64,000 bases of DNA from Xylaria sp. FL1777 (GCA_022578965.1 MU400558.1:186001-250000), one strand, 5' to 3'; numbered from the stretch's first letter, positions 36,404 to 49,017 are shown. A program made the numbers and translations. Notes: generated from the letters alone by a model not told the origin.

Positions 36404-39400
36404 GCGAGTTTCAGATATTTGAGTGTGACCGTCACTGTTCAGTATCGCTGTTCATCTTAAGCGCAAATGTTCAAAGCGGAGATTGAAGCCTTCGCCTTAT
36501 GGACTATGTGGACCTTGTGTTCTACTGTGACAAAATTCGATTTTCGTTTTCCTATAGTTCAGGGCAGGAAAAGCATGGTCCAAACCAGAAGTCTCCCACC
36601 AGGAGACGAACCTGTTATTGATGCATATGGGGCAGAGCATGTCTCAAATTGTCTTCATTAGGATTTACAGGTTTTGGGCATGCTGAAGCAGATTTATGTA
36701 CAAAACGAAAATCCATCGGACGTATGCCGATGAGAACGACACATCAACTGGCGCAACCCGCGCTGATTGTATCTCAGCCTCCCGGCCAACAACAGTTACA
36801 GACGCTATAAGAACTCCCAGTGACGTCAGAAGTTGGAGTGGACAAGACTTGCCCAAGCGGACGGGCTCAAGATATATATTTGCAAAAATAGGATTTCACA
36901 CGGCATATTGGTCATGGACTGGGAAATACAATATCCCACATATTGCTCGAATGGACTGGAAATCGGTGGGGACAACTGTTGACAGGAACTTTGAGAGCCC
37001 CTTATTCATGATGATGATGATAATAGAAGAAAACGCAGTTAGGTCAACGAGGCATGAGCGATCTTAGCATAGTACAGGATTTGTTAAATCTCGATATCAG
37101 ACACTCTAGGAGTCCGGATATTGCACAGTATAAGCAAGGAAGATCCTGTTAGTGCTACCCTGTTCTCCCTCGACACGGTATAGACAAAGGCCACAGCTGC
37201 CTTCGCAATTGTATCACTCGTTGAGCATTTGAATTTGCCTTCTTGGCTATTAGTGGCGATGCATCATTCTAGTAGCTATCAGCTGGGTATGGCGTTTTTA
37301 GTAAAGATTGTCGCGTGCCCTGATACTGACAGTCACTCACTATTGGCAGATCTAGAAACAACGCACGCAGTAGATAGAGGACCAATTCATCTCGAACTCT
37401 GGTACTGCCTAGCCACTTTACTATAGTATAAGCTTGATATACTCTTCCTTAGTATACCACTATATGCAGGCCCCTTTTTATTATCTTATTCCCATTGAGA
37501 GGGGGAGGGGTACCAAAAAAAGCCCAACGGGTACAAAGTCCAGCTACCAAGAAGATCAACGGTTCATGATTGGGCAGGTAGTCTAGGCGGACTGGCGGGA
37601 CGCACCGTCGCGGCGCCGGGCTTTCTTAAGAGATAGGATCGTCTCCTCGCCTCTCTGAATGTAAGTAATCTTGCTTGCCCATGTTGGTTTAAGTACCTAC
37701 ACCATTTCCCCGGACAGACACACGCTCGCTTATGCGTACTTTCTATGTTTAGATGGGTACATATCCTATACTAACCTTAGGCAGTACAGTAGATGTTACC
37801 TACCTACCTAATCTCATACATAATCTAGGTATCTATCTATCTGTACTATGTACTGATGTAGTATACTACCCACCCACCCTATTCTGCATAAAAACGTTAT
37901 GACAACGTTGCATTTTACTGTCAGTAGGGATGGGAGGGTTTATTTTCGGACATTGTTGTTGTATGTGTGTTTCTTACAGACATGTGCTCGTGATCGTCAT
38001 TGCTGCTGATCTCGTGCACAATTTGTGTATGCCTGATCTAGGCACTCCACTCGGTCTCCGGATGAGACGTGAGCTGAGAGAGGGCTGTGAGGGAAAAGAG
38101 AGAGATGTGTGTGTACGTGGATGGGTGTGAATGAATGTGTGTACTTATGTATGTCTACGTATTCTGGCGAATAGGAAACGTTGGAGGAGGAATAAAGGAA
38201 GCCGTGTGATCTCTATAGTTACGCGTCGGTATTTGAGAGATAAATGGGCTCCCCTTTGTCCCTCTCCTTCTTACTGTACTAGATCTTCAAGCCACTCCGC
38301 AGGAGGTAATTGGAATCACAGTTATATGTATCGAATGTACTTAAAAACGCCCCGTATGAAGACAAATGGAAAAAGACAGGGGTGCAGGTTCGAGATAGAA
38401 CGAGGGCCGGTTCGTTCGTGTCAGCCCGCCTCTTCCGGCTAGGTAATCTAGCACTTGGCCCCCGAGCGATCTATCCGAAGCGAAGTGGGCTGGCCGTCAG
38501 CGGGAAATGCTTATTGTTTCGTGACTGAAACGAAACAAAGTGCAAGTAGTGTATGTACTAAAAGGGAAAAAGAGGATTTGGGGTCAAAGATAAGGTTGTG
38601 GAGCACAAAAGACACCCTTTCCATGGAAACGCAAACATCGGGATAGATCCTTTAAAGGACGTATATCCTAGTAAAAGCTCCGCGCAGAAGGACCATGCAT
38701 GGAACGTTGCTTGGAGTACCTATTATGTAGTTTACTGGAGTGTGGTGGTAGAAAGTAACCAGTTGACTTTTATTAGCATTTTCGGTGCCAGAACGGCCAC
38801 TAGGCAGGTAAGTTCGACCAACAACCTTTTCATATGCGTAGTGTAGTTAGTGTAAGTGAGGAGGATGCGAATGTGTCAGAATCCTTCCTGCGCACGCGAG
38901 CCTTGGCAATGTCACCATTCCTATACTGAGGGTGGGTTACTTCAACGTGGAGATGTGGACGGAGAAGGTGTATGGATGAGGGAAGGGCAGGCTGGAATGA
39001 AAAAAAGGGTTGACCGCGAAGGTGTAGTGCAGGTGTGGGCATGTTTTTCATTCTAGAAGGAATGAAGAAGGATGATGTTTCGTGTGAAAAGTGGTGGGTG
39101 GGATGAACTGACGGGGAATACTACCTAAGCGAATTGGACTGAATCCGTTAGATTTCCGTTTCACTCTCTACAGTGTCGTGACCATTGTTACTACCAATCC
39201 AACATAACGTATATTACTAAATCATGGGCGGGATGTGAGGTTTGCACTCAACTTCATAGGTCCTTGATAGATTCGATAAATATCGCTGTTAAACAAAAAT
39301 GTGTATTGCCTCATCCTGTGATAGGCATTGAATACATATCATATATACCAGCTTATCACTTACACGCCATAGCAGAACGAGTAAACTTAGTCATTATCCT

Positions 39401-41130
39401 CATGAACAGATATTTAGCTCTATAAGCACAAAGCTAGAAAAATGAAGATACTTCAAGAGTCTTCGTCTTAATTACATCTAATAAGATGCAGATGATATGT
39501 AATTATTGTACCGAAACTAGATATATGACACCCACTAGCACCGCCTATTGCCAAGCGACGTCAATACATAGATATCATTCCGACGCTGTTTATGAGAGAA
39601 ACCTGGATGCTAATGTATATCATTCCATGTCTCAGCGCATGATACAGATAGTAGAATGCCGTCCTCAGTGAGACGGAAAAATAATATTTTCATCTTTTTA
39701 ACTCTCCAGGCTTCGGCGCTACACAAGTGAGTCTGTGAAGTATATGTTCATCGCAAAGGACTCATAACCAATATACTCAATGATAAGCAAATAACCACTC
39801 TACCTCAGAGACACGAAATTAAAAACTTATAAACTAAGGGTAATTCTTATCTTCTCGTCTGAGTCTCATTAACGGAGATTTACCGTCTCATCTTGATTAT
39901 AATTCTTCCCCGCTAATGTTAATGGTGTTTGGCAAGAAGTACCTATGTCTTGCTTAACGATATAGCCACAACACAGGGTAGATTTATGCAACGAGCAATC
40001 TGGTACACGACTTACTCACAAGCAGTAGACGAGTATTTTATTTTCCTGAGTAGAAAGACCTCACATCACATGCCATGTCACAAGAGTGATATTCCAACCG
40101 AGTTACATACCAACAGCTTCAAAAATTTTCAACTCGAACGCGCACACGTAAGCCAATATTACCTAGCTACAGGCCCAAACCAAAGTGCCAATATAGATCA
40201 AGAGTATTATCACAGCTAAAACAATTCTTCTTGCGCGCCAGTATGAATACAACGGCAAGAAAATTGTTGAAAAGGCGTTGAATGTGCTGTATGACGAGTT
40301 CAAGCGATGCATTCAGCTACCGGGTTGCAAGGGCGCCTCCGAGATTACGAGGGCGTCTTTGGGTATCGTCAGGGCAGGCGGACCTCTGACTGGGCTATAA
40401 AAATGACAAAGCCTCGATATGCCTTATGGGGTAGTTATTTGGAGCTTGAGTTTTAGACTATACGTAGTAATAATGAGTGATCAGCCCCTATATAATAGGA
40501 TCAATCAGGGCGAACCCTCCTTTTCTCGTTTTCTCCCTCTTCATGCCCGTCCGCCAATATTAACATTGCTCTGGTGCTCAAACTCCCCGCGAGGGTATCA
40601 TCTACGAGAAAGGTAGTATTTAGCTAAAGCTGCTTCCTTGAAGGAGTCATTACTATCATTCATGCGATCAGGCCCTTGTCACTTACCTGACATCTTTGCT
40701 TCTGACTCCTACGAATAAACCCTTCGGCATACACAGCTTATTTTCGCCTGAGATAAGATAGTAGCTGTAGTAAACGCCCTACTAATCCCCGAGATCAAAT
40801 CAGCATGACAGGACTCGATTGCCCAAGCTTTACTCAGCGGGGGCTCTCGCATAACACCAAGGATTGCTAAAGACGAATAAGAAATTGACATCACGGTCGA
40901 AACGCCTCAACGTTTGACGGGTAGTTGGAGCTTCGCACGATTCACGGATCTGAAGAAATTTCGATCTCTGGAAAGATCTAGCTATGGGTAAGTTTTCAGC
41001 ACTTTCCTTTTACTGTTGAAACCTGGAAGTTGTTGAACGAAGTTCTACGTTAGCGTGCGAAAACGACAAGTGCAAGACTTTTCCGTCACGAAGTTGTTTC
41101 CCTGTTCAAAGAACGGATTCAAGTCAGAGT
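36404..41130. other. 4.7-kb gene-poor stretch
   Basis: No complete gene could be built. A coding-like segment without a start lies at about 40,235-40,400 (+) and a possible HET-lead exon at about 40,945-40,986 (see findings). TACCTA/TAGGTA repeats cluster at 37,790-37,870. Other open frames are short and featureless. Confidence 0.45.
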
Positions 41131-41768
41131 TTAGGACATCTGAAATATTGGCATAGAAAATGCGATGAAATACATTCTCGCTGCCTAAAGGATAATACAG
41201 AGTCACCAACTTGTCTTCTTAAACTAACAGTAAGGACTCCTCTCATGCATGTTCCATGTTGAGATCCTAACAAGATGCAGGAGGGTCAAATCAGATTCGT
41301 CGACACCGAAGAAGAAGGTGTACAGGGTCGATATATGACTCTCAGTCATCGGTGGGGTGTGAATGAGACTTTCAAATTAACCAAGGCGAATGTTTTGGGC
41401 ATGAAACAAACCATGCCCTAGAATTCGATCCTTAAGGTATACCAAGGTACCATTAGGATAATGCGAGAATTGCAGATCGACTATATCTATATTAACAGTT
41501 TATGCATTGTTCAGGTAAGATTATCCCGAAAATCGTACTGTACTGCTCGAATTCAGGTTGATGATGAGTGTAGAATGACCTCGGAGACTGGGAAAGAGAG
41601 TCGATACGTATGAAAACTATTTACGAGAACTCATACTTGAACGTTGCGGCGTACCATGCCCGCTCGACTCACGGGGACTTGTTCTCATCGAGCAATCTTA
41701 CGAATCGCTTTCCCACTCATTCTGTGCCCGGAAGGATAACCAAATACATTCACCAGCAGCCTCACTAG
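41131..41768 (+). pseudogene. HET-domain gene remnant with three in-frame stops
   Basis: Frame 41131 gives LGHLKYWHRKCDEIHSRC, the W..C...H..C lead of HET proteins. In the same frame come TGA at 41260-41262, then QEGQIRFVDTEEEG and YMTLSHRWG, then TAG at 41419-41421, then LQIDYIYINSLCIVQ. A normal-looking intron (GTAAGA at 41515 to TGTAG at 41573) leads to NDLGDWERESIRMKTIYENS, YLNVAAYHARSTHGDLFS and TAG at 41766-41768. Motif order matches the HET core up to its middle; the W.YQE.LLS.R block is missing. The stops can be explained as CGA to TGA and CAG to TAG transitions, so point mutation rather than rearrangement seems to have killed it. The remnant is not a simple copy of the HET gene at 20507-23690; the aligned motifs differ at many residues. 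Confidence 0.8.
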
Positions 41769-42176
41769 ACCCATATTAAGGATGGCTTCAAATACTCCAA
41801 CAGTTTTCCGTCCCGTCGTGTTTTTTCCCAGTATGGCTCCGAGGCATCGTACCTTAGCCAAAGCCAGCGGCCGGCCTCTCGCGTTCGGTTCGGAGGCATT
41901 GAAGACGCCAAGCAGAAGCCGCGAGCGTCATCGGCCGACGGGCGTACGCGTCGCGACTCCTCCGACGGAGGAATCGCCCCAGCATCCGCAACCGAGATTG
42001 ACGACGGCGATGTTACACTGATGTCGGTTCGACCTGCTGACATGGGCCGGGATGTTGTTAGACTTGACGCCGGAGCTGCTAAGGCATTCAAGAAACTTGC
42101 CGAAGCGACTATACCAGAGCTGGAAGTTCGCCAGCCAGCTAAGTTGTTTCATTCCGAAAGACGACCAAAACGGTAA
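41769..42176 (+). other. Open frame continuing from the HET remnant
   Basis: After the TAG at 41766 the same frame stays open for 135 codons to TAA at 42174-42176. It contains KDGFKYSNSFPSRRVFSQYG, IEDAKQKPRASSADGRTRRD, EIDDGDVTLMSVRPADMG and KKLAEATIPELEVRQPAKLF. Composition is protein-like (charged, alternating hydrophobic) and more GC-rich than the upstream remnant. It has no start codon of its own at its left edge. It could be the tail of the dead HET gene or the 3' exon of another lost gene. I do not recognise the family. A 79-aa frame starting at ATG 41782 in another register overlaps it and looks less protein-like. Confidence 0.35.
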
Positions 42177-42830
42177 ATGGATCTGGAACGCGTCTAGAAA
42201 TAATTTCTATGCTTTTATCGATTACGGCAGTACCTACACAAATCGAAACAACTAGCAGGTGCTTTTAAATGCTTTACGAAAATATTGATTCCAGAGACAC
42301 AACCCTCACCGGCACGGGGATCGAGGCTAGTCTTCACGAAGCAATGCTACATCGCGAGTACATGCATTACCATGCAACCTTGGCCTTTCCCTGTAGATAG
42401 AGGTGCCCACCAGCATCTATGTGGGATATATGCGATAGAGACCGAGTATTAGGCACCTAGGACGGTACCGAAGCTCTACAGCTCAGTGTATTATTTAAAG
42501 TTTCCACGTCTATCTCGAGCATCAAGGTAGGTCCCCCTATCTTATGTTCAACCACATTTCCTCATGTACATGAAGGATTCATTGACACAAAGAATAACGT
42601 CACAGTAGAGGTCAAGATGTACGATATGCTCAACAACTTAATTTCAATACAATTCCAAACATGGTATACAAAAAAGAATTATATACAGTAGGACTATGTG
42701 ATAGCTCTCATTCAAAGATAAGATTTGGATCAATTAAGCGTCATTAATTAAGAGTTCGGAAAAGCATGAAACGTTGACATGATACAACAACGCCTTCGCA
42801 ATACGCCTTGGGTACCCAACCAACCAGCAT
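42177..42830. other. Intergenic, no gene seen
   Basis: This is the 3' flank of the minus-strand low-complexity protein gene. No open frame of note was found. Confidence 0.5.
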
Positions 42831-43802
42831 CTAGTGTCGGTGCAGCTTGTCCTTGATCTTCTGGCCAAGGCTCTTCTTCCCCGACGTCGGGCTACCGCTG
42901 TTGTTGTTGGCTGGGCTGCTGGGGTCAGTAGGGTTATGTATTCCCTTCTCCTCCATTAACCCTATTGAAGAACATCACGTTAGAAATGGACGGTCCGACT
43001 AGTTGGAAGTGATACGGGAATAACTTACGGTCGGCCTCTCTACCGGCGCCGGGGTTCGTGGCGTCGAAGTCTCCCCCATCTGCTTGTAGACCACTGCTCC
43101 TGACATATTTCTCGCCAGTCCCTTCGCTCTTGCTCTTATCTTCCTCGCCCTCCTTGGTTTCTTTCTCTTTACTCGACTTGTCTACCGACGATGTGCTGTC
43201 GTTGCCAGCATCGCCGCCGTTCTCCTTGGCTACCTCCGCCAGGGGTTTGGGGCCGGGACCTTCTAGCTTCTGGGCCTCGTTGATGCCCTCCTCGGGCGCA
43301 TCGTTGACGTCCGTGGGGGCAGACTTGGGGTTTGTCTTGGGGTCCTCTGGAGATCTCGTGTCGTTTTGTCCCTCGGCGGTGTCTCTAGCAGCGGACTTTG
43401 CCTTGAGATCGGATGCCGGATTGTCAGGGGTGTCGTTGCTCTCAGCAGCGGTACCGGTCGTCTTCGCAAACTTGGCATCCTCGGTGGCCTTAGAACCCTC
43501 AGTCGGCTTGTTGTCAACATGACCGTTAGTTGTAGTATCAGCAGGCGCCACGTCTCCCGCGTTTGCGCTTATGGGTTCTGTGGAGTAAGGGTTAGTGAGA
43601 AGAGCTTGTACAGGTAATCGAGTTGGCCGATGACGTCATAAAGAGATGGCGACGACCTCGACATACCTATGTTTCCGGCATCATATGGCTCGCCTTTTGA
43701 GGTGTCCCCCAATCGGCCGGAGACAGGCTCTTCGGTGTTCTGCTTGTTTTCGCCCCAAACTGCCTTTGCAGCGGAAACGGCCATACTGTTGATTGTCTCC
43801 AT
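42831..43802 (-). CDS. Hydrophilic, low-complexity fungal protein (function unknown)
   Basis: Three exons: 43802-43667, 43577-43029 and 42961-42831, 271 residues, all in phase (donors GTATGT and GTAAGT). The N-terminus METINSMAVSAAKAVWGENK is a short amphipathic helix followed by EEPVSGRLGDTSKGEPYDAG. The middle 180 residues are Lys/Glu/Asp/Ala/Thr/Gly-rich with almost no hydrophobics, so probably disordered. The C-terminus is SGKKSLGQKIKDKLHRH. The N-terminal helix, a GxPYDAGN-type box, a disordered centre and a basic amphipathic C-terminus form a pattern I associate with small fungal stress-type proteins. The K-rich end resembles the K-segment of plant dehydrins, but that is resemblance only. 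There are no Cys residues, signal peptide or TM segment. The frames read separately look like two unrelated proteins; splicing unites them. Confidence 0.75.
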
Positions 43803-46800
43803 TTGATGGGAAGTCTGAGCTTGTGTTTAGACTGTAGTAGTAGATTGATACGAAGATGTCAGGTATGTTATGTGGCCCCTGTAAGTGGTCGTAGGTATTG
43901 AGTGTGAATTATTAGTTATTTACAGAGTATGATTAAGCTTGGAGATAGAGGTAGGAGAGGGAAGCTTATAATTATATATTGTACAGGCGTGAAGACTTTC
44001 TCCTATGACACCGAGAGAAGCTTGGGCTTCTCTGACGTCTTTCCTTTGTTGAAAGATCGGCTGCCTTTACCCGAGCAAGGCATCCGGGTACACGGCAGGA
44101 CTAGTGGGCTAAACTACCTGTCTCGGAGAGACGAGGGAATGTGATGATGAAACAGGTATTTTTTTCATTCCTCTCCTAAGGCAAAGGAATCTCCCAGAAT
44201 ACTGCTTAGGATAAAGCTAGTTGACGCAATACTCTCTCCTATCCTGTTAAACCATTGGCTCCATGATTATTTGTTGTTTACCTTACAGGTGGGACGCGGG
44301 TTTGTAGATCTCAGCTCTAGTCATAAGTTGCCGCAATAGTGGTACCATTCCGTCAATTTACATACCATGATAACCAAGCAACTTGCACAGCTGAACTGAC
44401 TTGACCAAGTGCTGGTAATAGCTTCACGGTAGCTCGACGATACAAAAAGTGGGTGCTCCGAGGAGCAATGACGTCGGTGGGGTCTAAAACCACCGTCACC
44501 GACGTCATCGTTGAACGCATTGGTTCTCTGCCCACGATACACCCGATACACCAACTCGTCTTGATAAGCACTCTTTATTTATTCTACACGATATTGAAAG
44601 CGGTCTAGATCGCATGCTATTGCCATCCACTCCAATCCAATGTGTCACCCTCGTAGTTATGATACTTATGTGCCTCGACGCCACAGATGTGGCTGTTGTA
44701 GTACTTAGGGGACAAGCCGTATGGTTACCCAAAATATGGCAACACGGTCTTCCAACGCGAATGAAAGCTGATAAAAGATAGATTATGTTGTTACGAGGCA
44801 TATGAAGACATATGACATGTATATAAGTATCCCTTTCCTTCTATCCATAATTAGTTCTGTAGGCTACAATAGAGCTGTTACCCTAATCGCTAAGTATGTT
44901 ACCTCGTAATATTGCATGACCTCTTTTATTACAGTTCCTTGTAACTAGTGGTTACTCCGTAACAGTCCATCTAGTTGGTGTCTAGTTTGAGCTTTTATTA
45001 TGTAGCTTGGTTAGGTTGCTGACGTTGCATGTCAACTCCCTGGCTGAGAGTCCATATGCGTTTGCTGGTAAGTAGCCAAAGAAGCCAACCGGGTTAGTTG
45101 CAAGCTGCTGTATACATATTTGTAGCTATGGAATATCCCTGCAGTCTTCCCAGCGAGCACCTAAAGGTTATTATATATTGTAATGGGTTGGAAAGGGTCG
45201 TTTAAGAGAAGGAGGTGGGTTTGTGGCACATTCATTGTCCAGTGTTGTGAAAATCACACGGATCCTTTAGCATGGTATAATGCATGAGAATGATAAAGTC
45301 TCCGGTGGGTTGGGGTAGTGATTTTTATAACACGGTGATGATCAGGGGAACTAGATGCCTGGATGTCTGGAGGGTCAACAATTACCTAATGAATAATCAT
45401 TGAAAAAGGCCTCTATCCATGTAGAATAGGCCCTAGTGGTGCATCAATCATACTGTTGTACCTTTTGACAATGTGTCTATGGTTGACGGTGAATTTGTTT
45501 AGTTCGGGGTGGCCGCAATTCACGGCGAATATTATGTTGACCTTGTTAATTGATGCAGTAGTTGAAACCGACAAAACACTTAGTTCCCAAAATATCATAA
45601 TTGAGCAAATACCGACCCCGGATTTCGATGTCTCTTGCCCGGGATGCATAGGCGTTGTCCTACATACCTCGATATAGCTACTCTAACGCGAGTAATAGAC
45701 ACCCACAGAGTTTTAATGTTGCCAAGAGCTATGTGATGGATAGTAAAGTAGGCTTCATGCCCTTTCTATTGAGCTGTGGTCATGGATTTCATAGCCTAGA
45801 ACTTGAGCTAAGCTCCTCCGTAAGAGGTAGAAAGAGCATGAGGTACTACAATGCTACCATCAGATACACAAAAAGGGGGTTTTTCCATGTCACGAGCTTT
45901 ATAATTATGTCAAGACGATGGTCGAGTACACACAATGGAGCAGAAATCATCAGCGTTGAAAGCGCTGAAGGCACCATTTGAAGGGAGACTGGTAATCGGA
46001 GAAAAAGTCGATAAAATAAGAGTCGGTTCGAGGTTGGCTAGTGTTTCATGCTAACGCGGAATCTGACCATCTCTGGCCAGGGCTGAGGTGGAGGAGGTAT
46101 ATGCCGCTCTCTATGTCTCTATGTATTTATTGTGCTTCCATCCTTGCGCAGCAAAGGATACGCATAGCCGGCTTAAGGGATTACCTAGGTTACACTACCG
46201 GTATACTATGTTTGGTATTAGCAGTTGTAATAATAGAACTGGAAGTCGGTCGTAAGGTGTGTAGGTAGGTAAGTACCTACCTAGGTGGGGTACTATTCCC
46301 GCACTTCAATGTCCAGGTGCGGGCGCCACAATCAGTTAATCAGGGGAATAGGATGCTGCAAGTGCTTACCTAGTGAGCGGAAAAGGGAACAAGAGTAAGT
46401 ACCTCCATACATGATTAAGTTGGGCACAATCATTGGAGAAATCCTAAGAGTCTGATACGATAATCTACCAACTCTCTATCGCAAGTAATTAATTCTTCTA
46501 CATTCCTCGGGAGCGAACTTGCGTCTGTTTTAATCCGAGGAGGTTATATGTTTACTGAGCCGCACGAACAATAGTGACAGCCCCAACATGCACCTAGCCG
46601 CTTCAATATGCCCTTTATCTACATATATTCTTACCTAAGATTCTTAAATCCCCGCACATTAAGGAGCTGAGTAAGGAACTGGGTTAGTTACCTTGACGTC
46701 AAACATGATAAGATCGACCATGGCGCTCCTCTTTGTGGTAAGTCCTTACTCACGGTAGGGCCGAATTACTTGACGCCGGCACCCTCGCGACCTGCCGCCT

Positions 46801-47585
46801 ACACACATCTCGAGAGTCTCCTAGGTCTATCCTGGGGTTGTCTTGTAGTACCTACCAGATGGTAGAAGTTACTCACCTGTGAGAGCGATACGCTGCGGCC
46901 GCGTTCTGCTCGACCTGCCTCTCTGAGAGCGCGGGGGCCGGCTTTAAGCTGTCATGTAGCTGTGCTGTAACGTCGACTGCCGTATACTGCGTATATTCGG
47001 CCTTCAACGGTAAACACGAGCTCGAGGATTAATCATGATGACAATGCATTCGTTGTAAAGAGGAAGGTGAAAGCTTCCTCCTTTGGATGGTTCTGATATA
47101 ACCAGCCGAGTGTATGGTGAATCCCACTGATGAGTCGAGGCTAATAAGCGGAGCGTGTTCGCTTTAGGAATTCAATGCTGCACAACCCTGTCGAGTAGGC
47201 TGTGAGAGTTACACGATGAATCTACACCATTTGACGGTGGATACGGGGCCTGCATTGTCATCCCCCTTCCTTCGTACATGGTCACGTTACAGACCTGACT
47301 AATTTAGGGGATGTTCATCGACCGGACATGCTGGAGATGGAGCCATGGGCGGAAAACATCAAGCAATGTCCTAATAAACATGGCTCGATAATCGCGTCAG
47401 ATCTGGCGCCGGCCCAGCCTCCACAAGCGTCCGACTGAATTCCTTTTCCGATATAAGATATCGCGGAGACCCTGTGTGGTCGAGAAATATCTGACATGCC
47501 AGCCCTATCCATCTGCTCGGTGTGGTGCCTGTTGTCTCGAGATACCTGCACGTAGATTCAAGTTACGAAAGCCCAATTCCTCAAG
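43803..47585. other. 3.8-kb intergenic stretch
   Basis: This spacer lies between two divergently transcribed genes (low-complexity protein, -; GH18, +). It has no supportable open frame. It holds a 12-bp inverted repeat at 44,468-44,508 and TACCTA/TAGGTA words around 46,260-46,290. It is AT-rich near 44,800-45,400. Confidence 0.5.
44468..44508. repeat. 12-bp perfect inverted repeat with CRE-like cores
   Basis: The arms ATGACGTCGGTG (44468-44479) and CACCGACGTCAT (44497-44508) are exact reverse complements with a 17-base spacer. Each arm carries a TGACGTC core, as bound by ATF/CREB bZIP factors. The nearest start codons are about 0.7 kb (43802, minus) and 3 kb (47586, plus) away, so a regulatory role is only a possibility. 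Confidence 0.6.
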
Positions 47586-49017
47586 ATGGTGGCCTTCAAA
47601 CCTGCAGGCTGGTTAGCCACATCCTTTGCTCTCCTGGCACCGTTTGCTTGCGCAGCCCCTCCGGACGACCACCGCGTGGTTATATACTATCAAACTGGAT
47701 TGGGAACGGATACTACTCATGTCTCCTTGCTACCTTTGATCCAAGCCGAGGACACAATCTCAGTAACGCACCTTCTCATTGCCGCGTTACACATTACCGA
47801 CGATGTCGGTGGCCTCCATCTGAATAATGACCCCCCCGATAGCGAAATTTATGACACGCTATGGAGCGAAGCTGCGCAACTCCAGGCTGCCGGAGTTAAG
47901 GTCATGGTTATGGTTGGTGGGGCCGCGCAAGGCTCTTATGAGCGCCTCGATGGCGATGACGCTTCGTTCGAGAAATACTACGGTCCGCTACACGACCTCA
48001 TCGGTGCCCATAATATCCAAGGCTTAGATCTCGATGTTGAGGAGTACTTCTCCTTAAACGGCGTCATCCGCCTAATCGACCGCCTAAAGGCCGATTTCGG
48101 CTCCGACTTCAGTGCGCATTCCGGCCTTCCCTTATTTCCAACCCCCTTTAACAAAACATTTGCTCCTATATGTTCCTGTTATGATACTGAAGACCCCAGA
48201 ACCGGTTCAGTCTTTGCTGTAAGCAGTAATTGCTAACGCCCGAATTCGTGTAGTCATCACGCTCGCACCTGTCGCATCCGCCCTTACAGAGGGTGGTGGC
48301 AATCTCAGCGGCTTCAACTATTTCGACCTTGAAGCACAGCGCGGCAGCTCCGTTGCGTTTTACAATGCCCGTGAGTCATTCTCTCAATAACCATTTCCTG
48401 CGCCATTGTAGAAAGTGGTGTTCACTCTTAGATATGGCATTACCCCACCGTCATTTCGATTTCGTGAACAGGCATTGACCTTTAACACGCAGAATTTTAT
48501 TTCGGCTGGGGCTATGCTGGAAGTGCGAGCGATTATGAGAGCATTATTGACGATGGCTTCGCTGCTAATCGGGTCGTGATGGGCCGTAAGTTTTCTCCCG
48601 TTAAAAACCCTCTTGTTCAGGCAAGAAACATGCCCTAAGAGCTATACACGCTCTCGAAATATAAACCTTGATGATTAAGGTGGCAGTTACTAACCGTAAA
48701 ATGTTGCAGTGCTGAGTAGCCCAGACAATGGCAGCGGTTTCGTCGCGCTCAACTCACAGGCTCCCGTGCTACAGGAGCTTATCACGGAGAACGGAAATTT
48801 CGGCGGTGTTGCCAACTGGGAGTACTTCAACTCATTACCTGGTGGCACGGCTGCACCTTGGGAGTGGGCTTCGTGGATGGCCGAGCACATGGTCGCCGCC
48901 AGCAAGATGGCAAGGGCGGAAGTATCGTCTTCGGAAGCACTCTGGCGTGGTGTGAGGAAACTAGGCCGTCGGGTCCGTCGCGAGGCCAAGAAATCGTATC
49001 ATAACTACATCGCATAA
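47586..49017 (+). CDS. Secreted GH18 chitinase / endo-beta-N-acetylglucosaminidase-like protein
   Basis: Four exons: 47586-48111, 48254-48370, 48493-48585 and 48710-49017, 347 residues, all in phase. A signal peptide (MVAFKPAGWLATSFALLAPF, cleaved near ACAAPP) is followed by a GH18 TIM barrel. Strand blocks include RVVIYYQTG, ITHLLIAALHIT-like and VKVMVMVGGAAQGSYERL. The catalytic motif IQGLDLDVEEYFS has the D-x-D-x-E arrangement whose Glu is the acid. Later blocks are IITLAPVASALTEG, QFYFGWGYAG and GGVANWEYFNSLPGG with the closing Trp. GH18 enzymes cut chitin or the chitobiose core of N-glycans by substrate-assisted catalysis. The small single-domain form without a chitin-binding module leaves chitinase versus ENGase open. 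The C-terminus (VRKLGRRVRREAKKSYHN) is unusually basic. Confidence 0.88.

Noticed and set aside
38370..38470. Possible tRNA-like B-box (GGTTCGA)
   Set aside because: Flanking bases do not pair into T-arm or acceptor stems and no A-box is present at proper distance.
44494..44509. 16-base match to the Hva1 coding exon at 56661-56676, suggesting a relic gene copy
   Set aside because: Similarity does not extend in translation on either side, so it is probably chance or a shared short motif.
44874..44965. Possible solo LTR bounded by CTGTTAC and GTAACAG
   Set aside because: It is only about 92 bases long, with no target-site duplication and no internal LTR signals.
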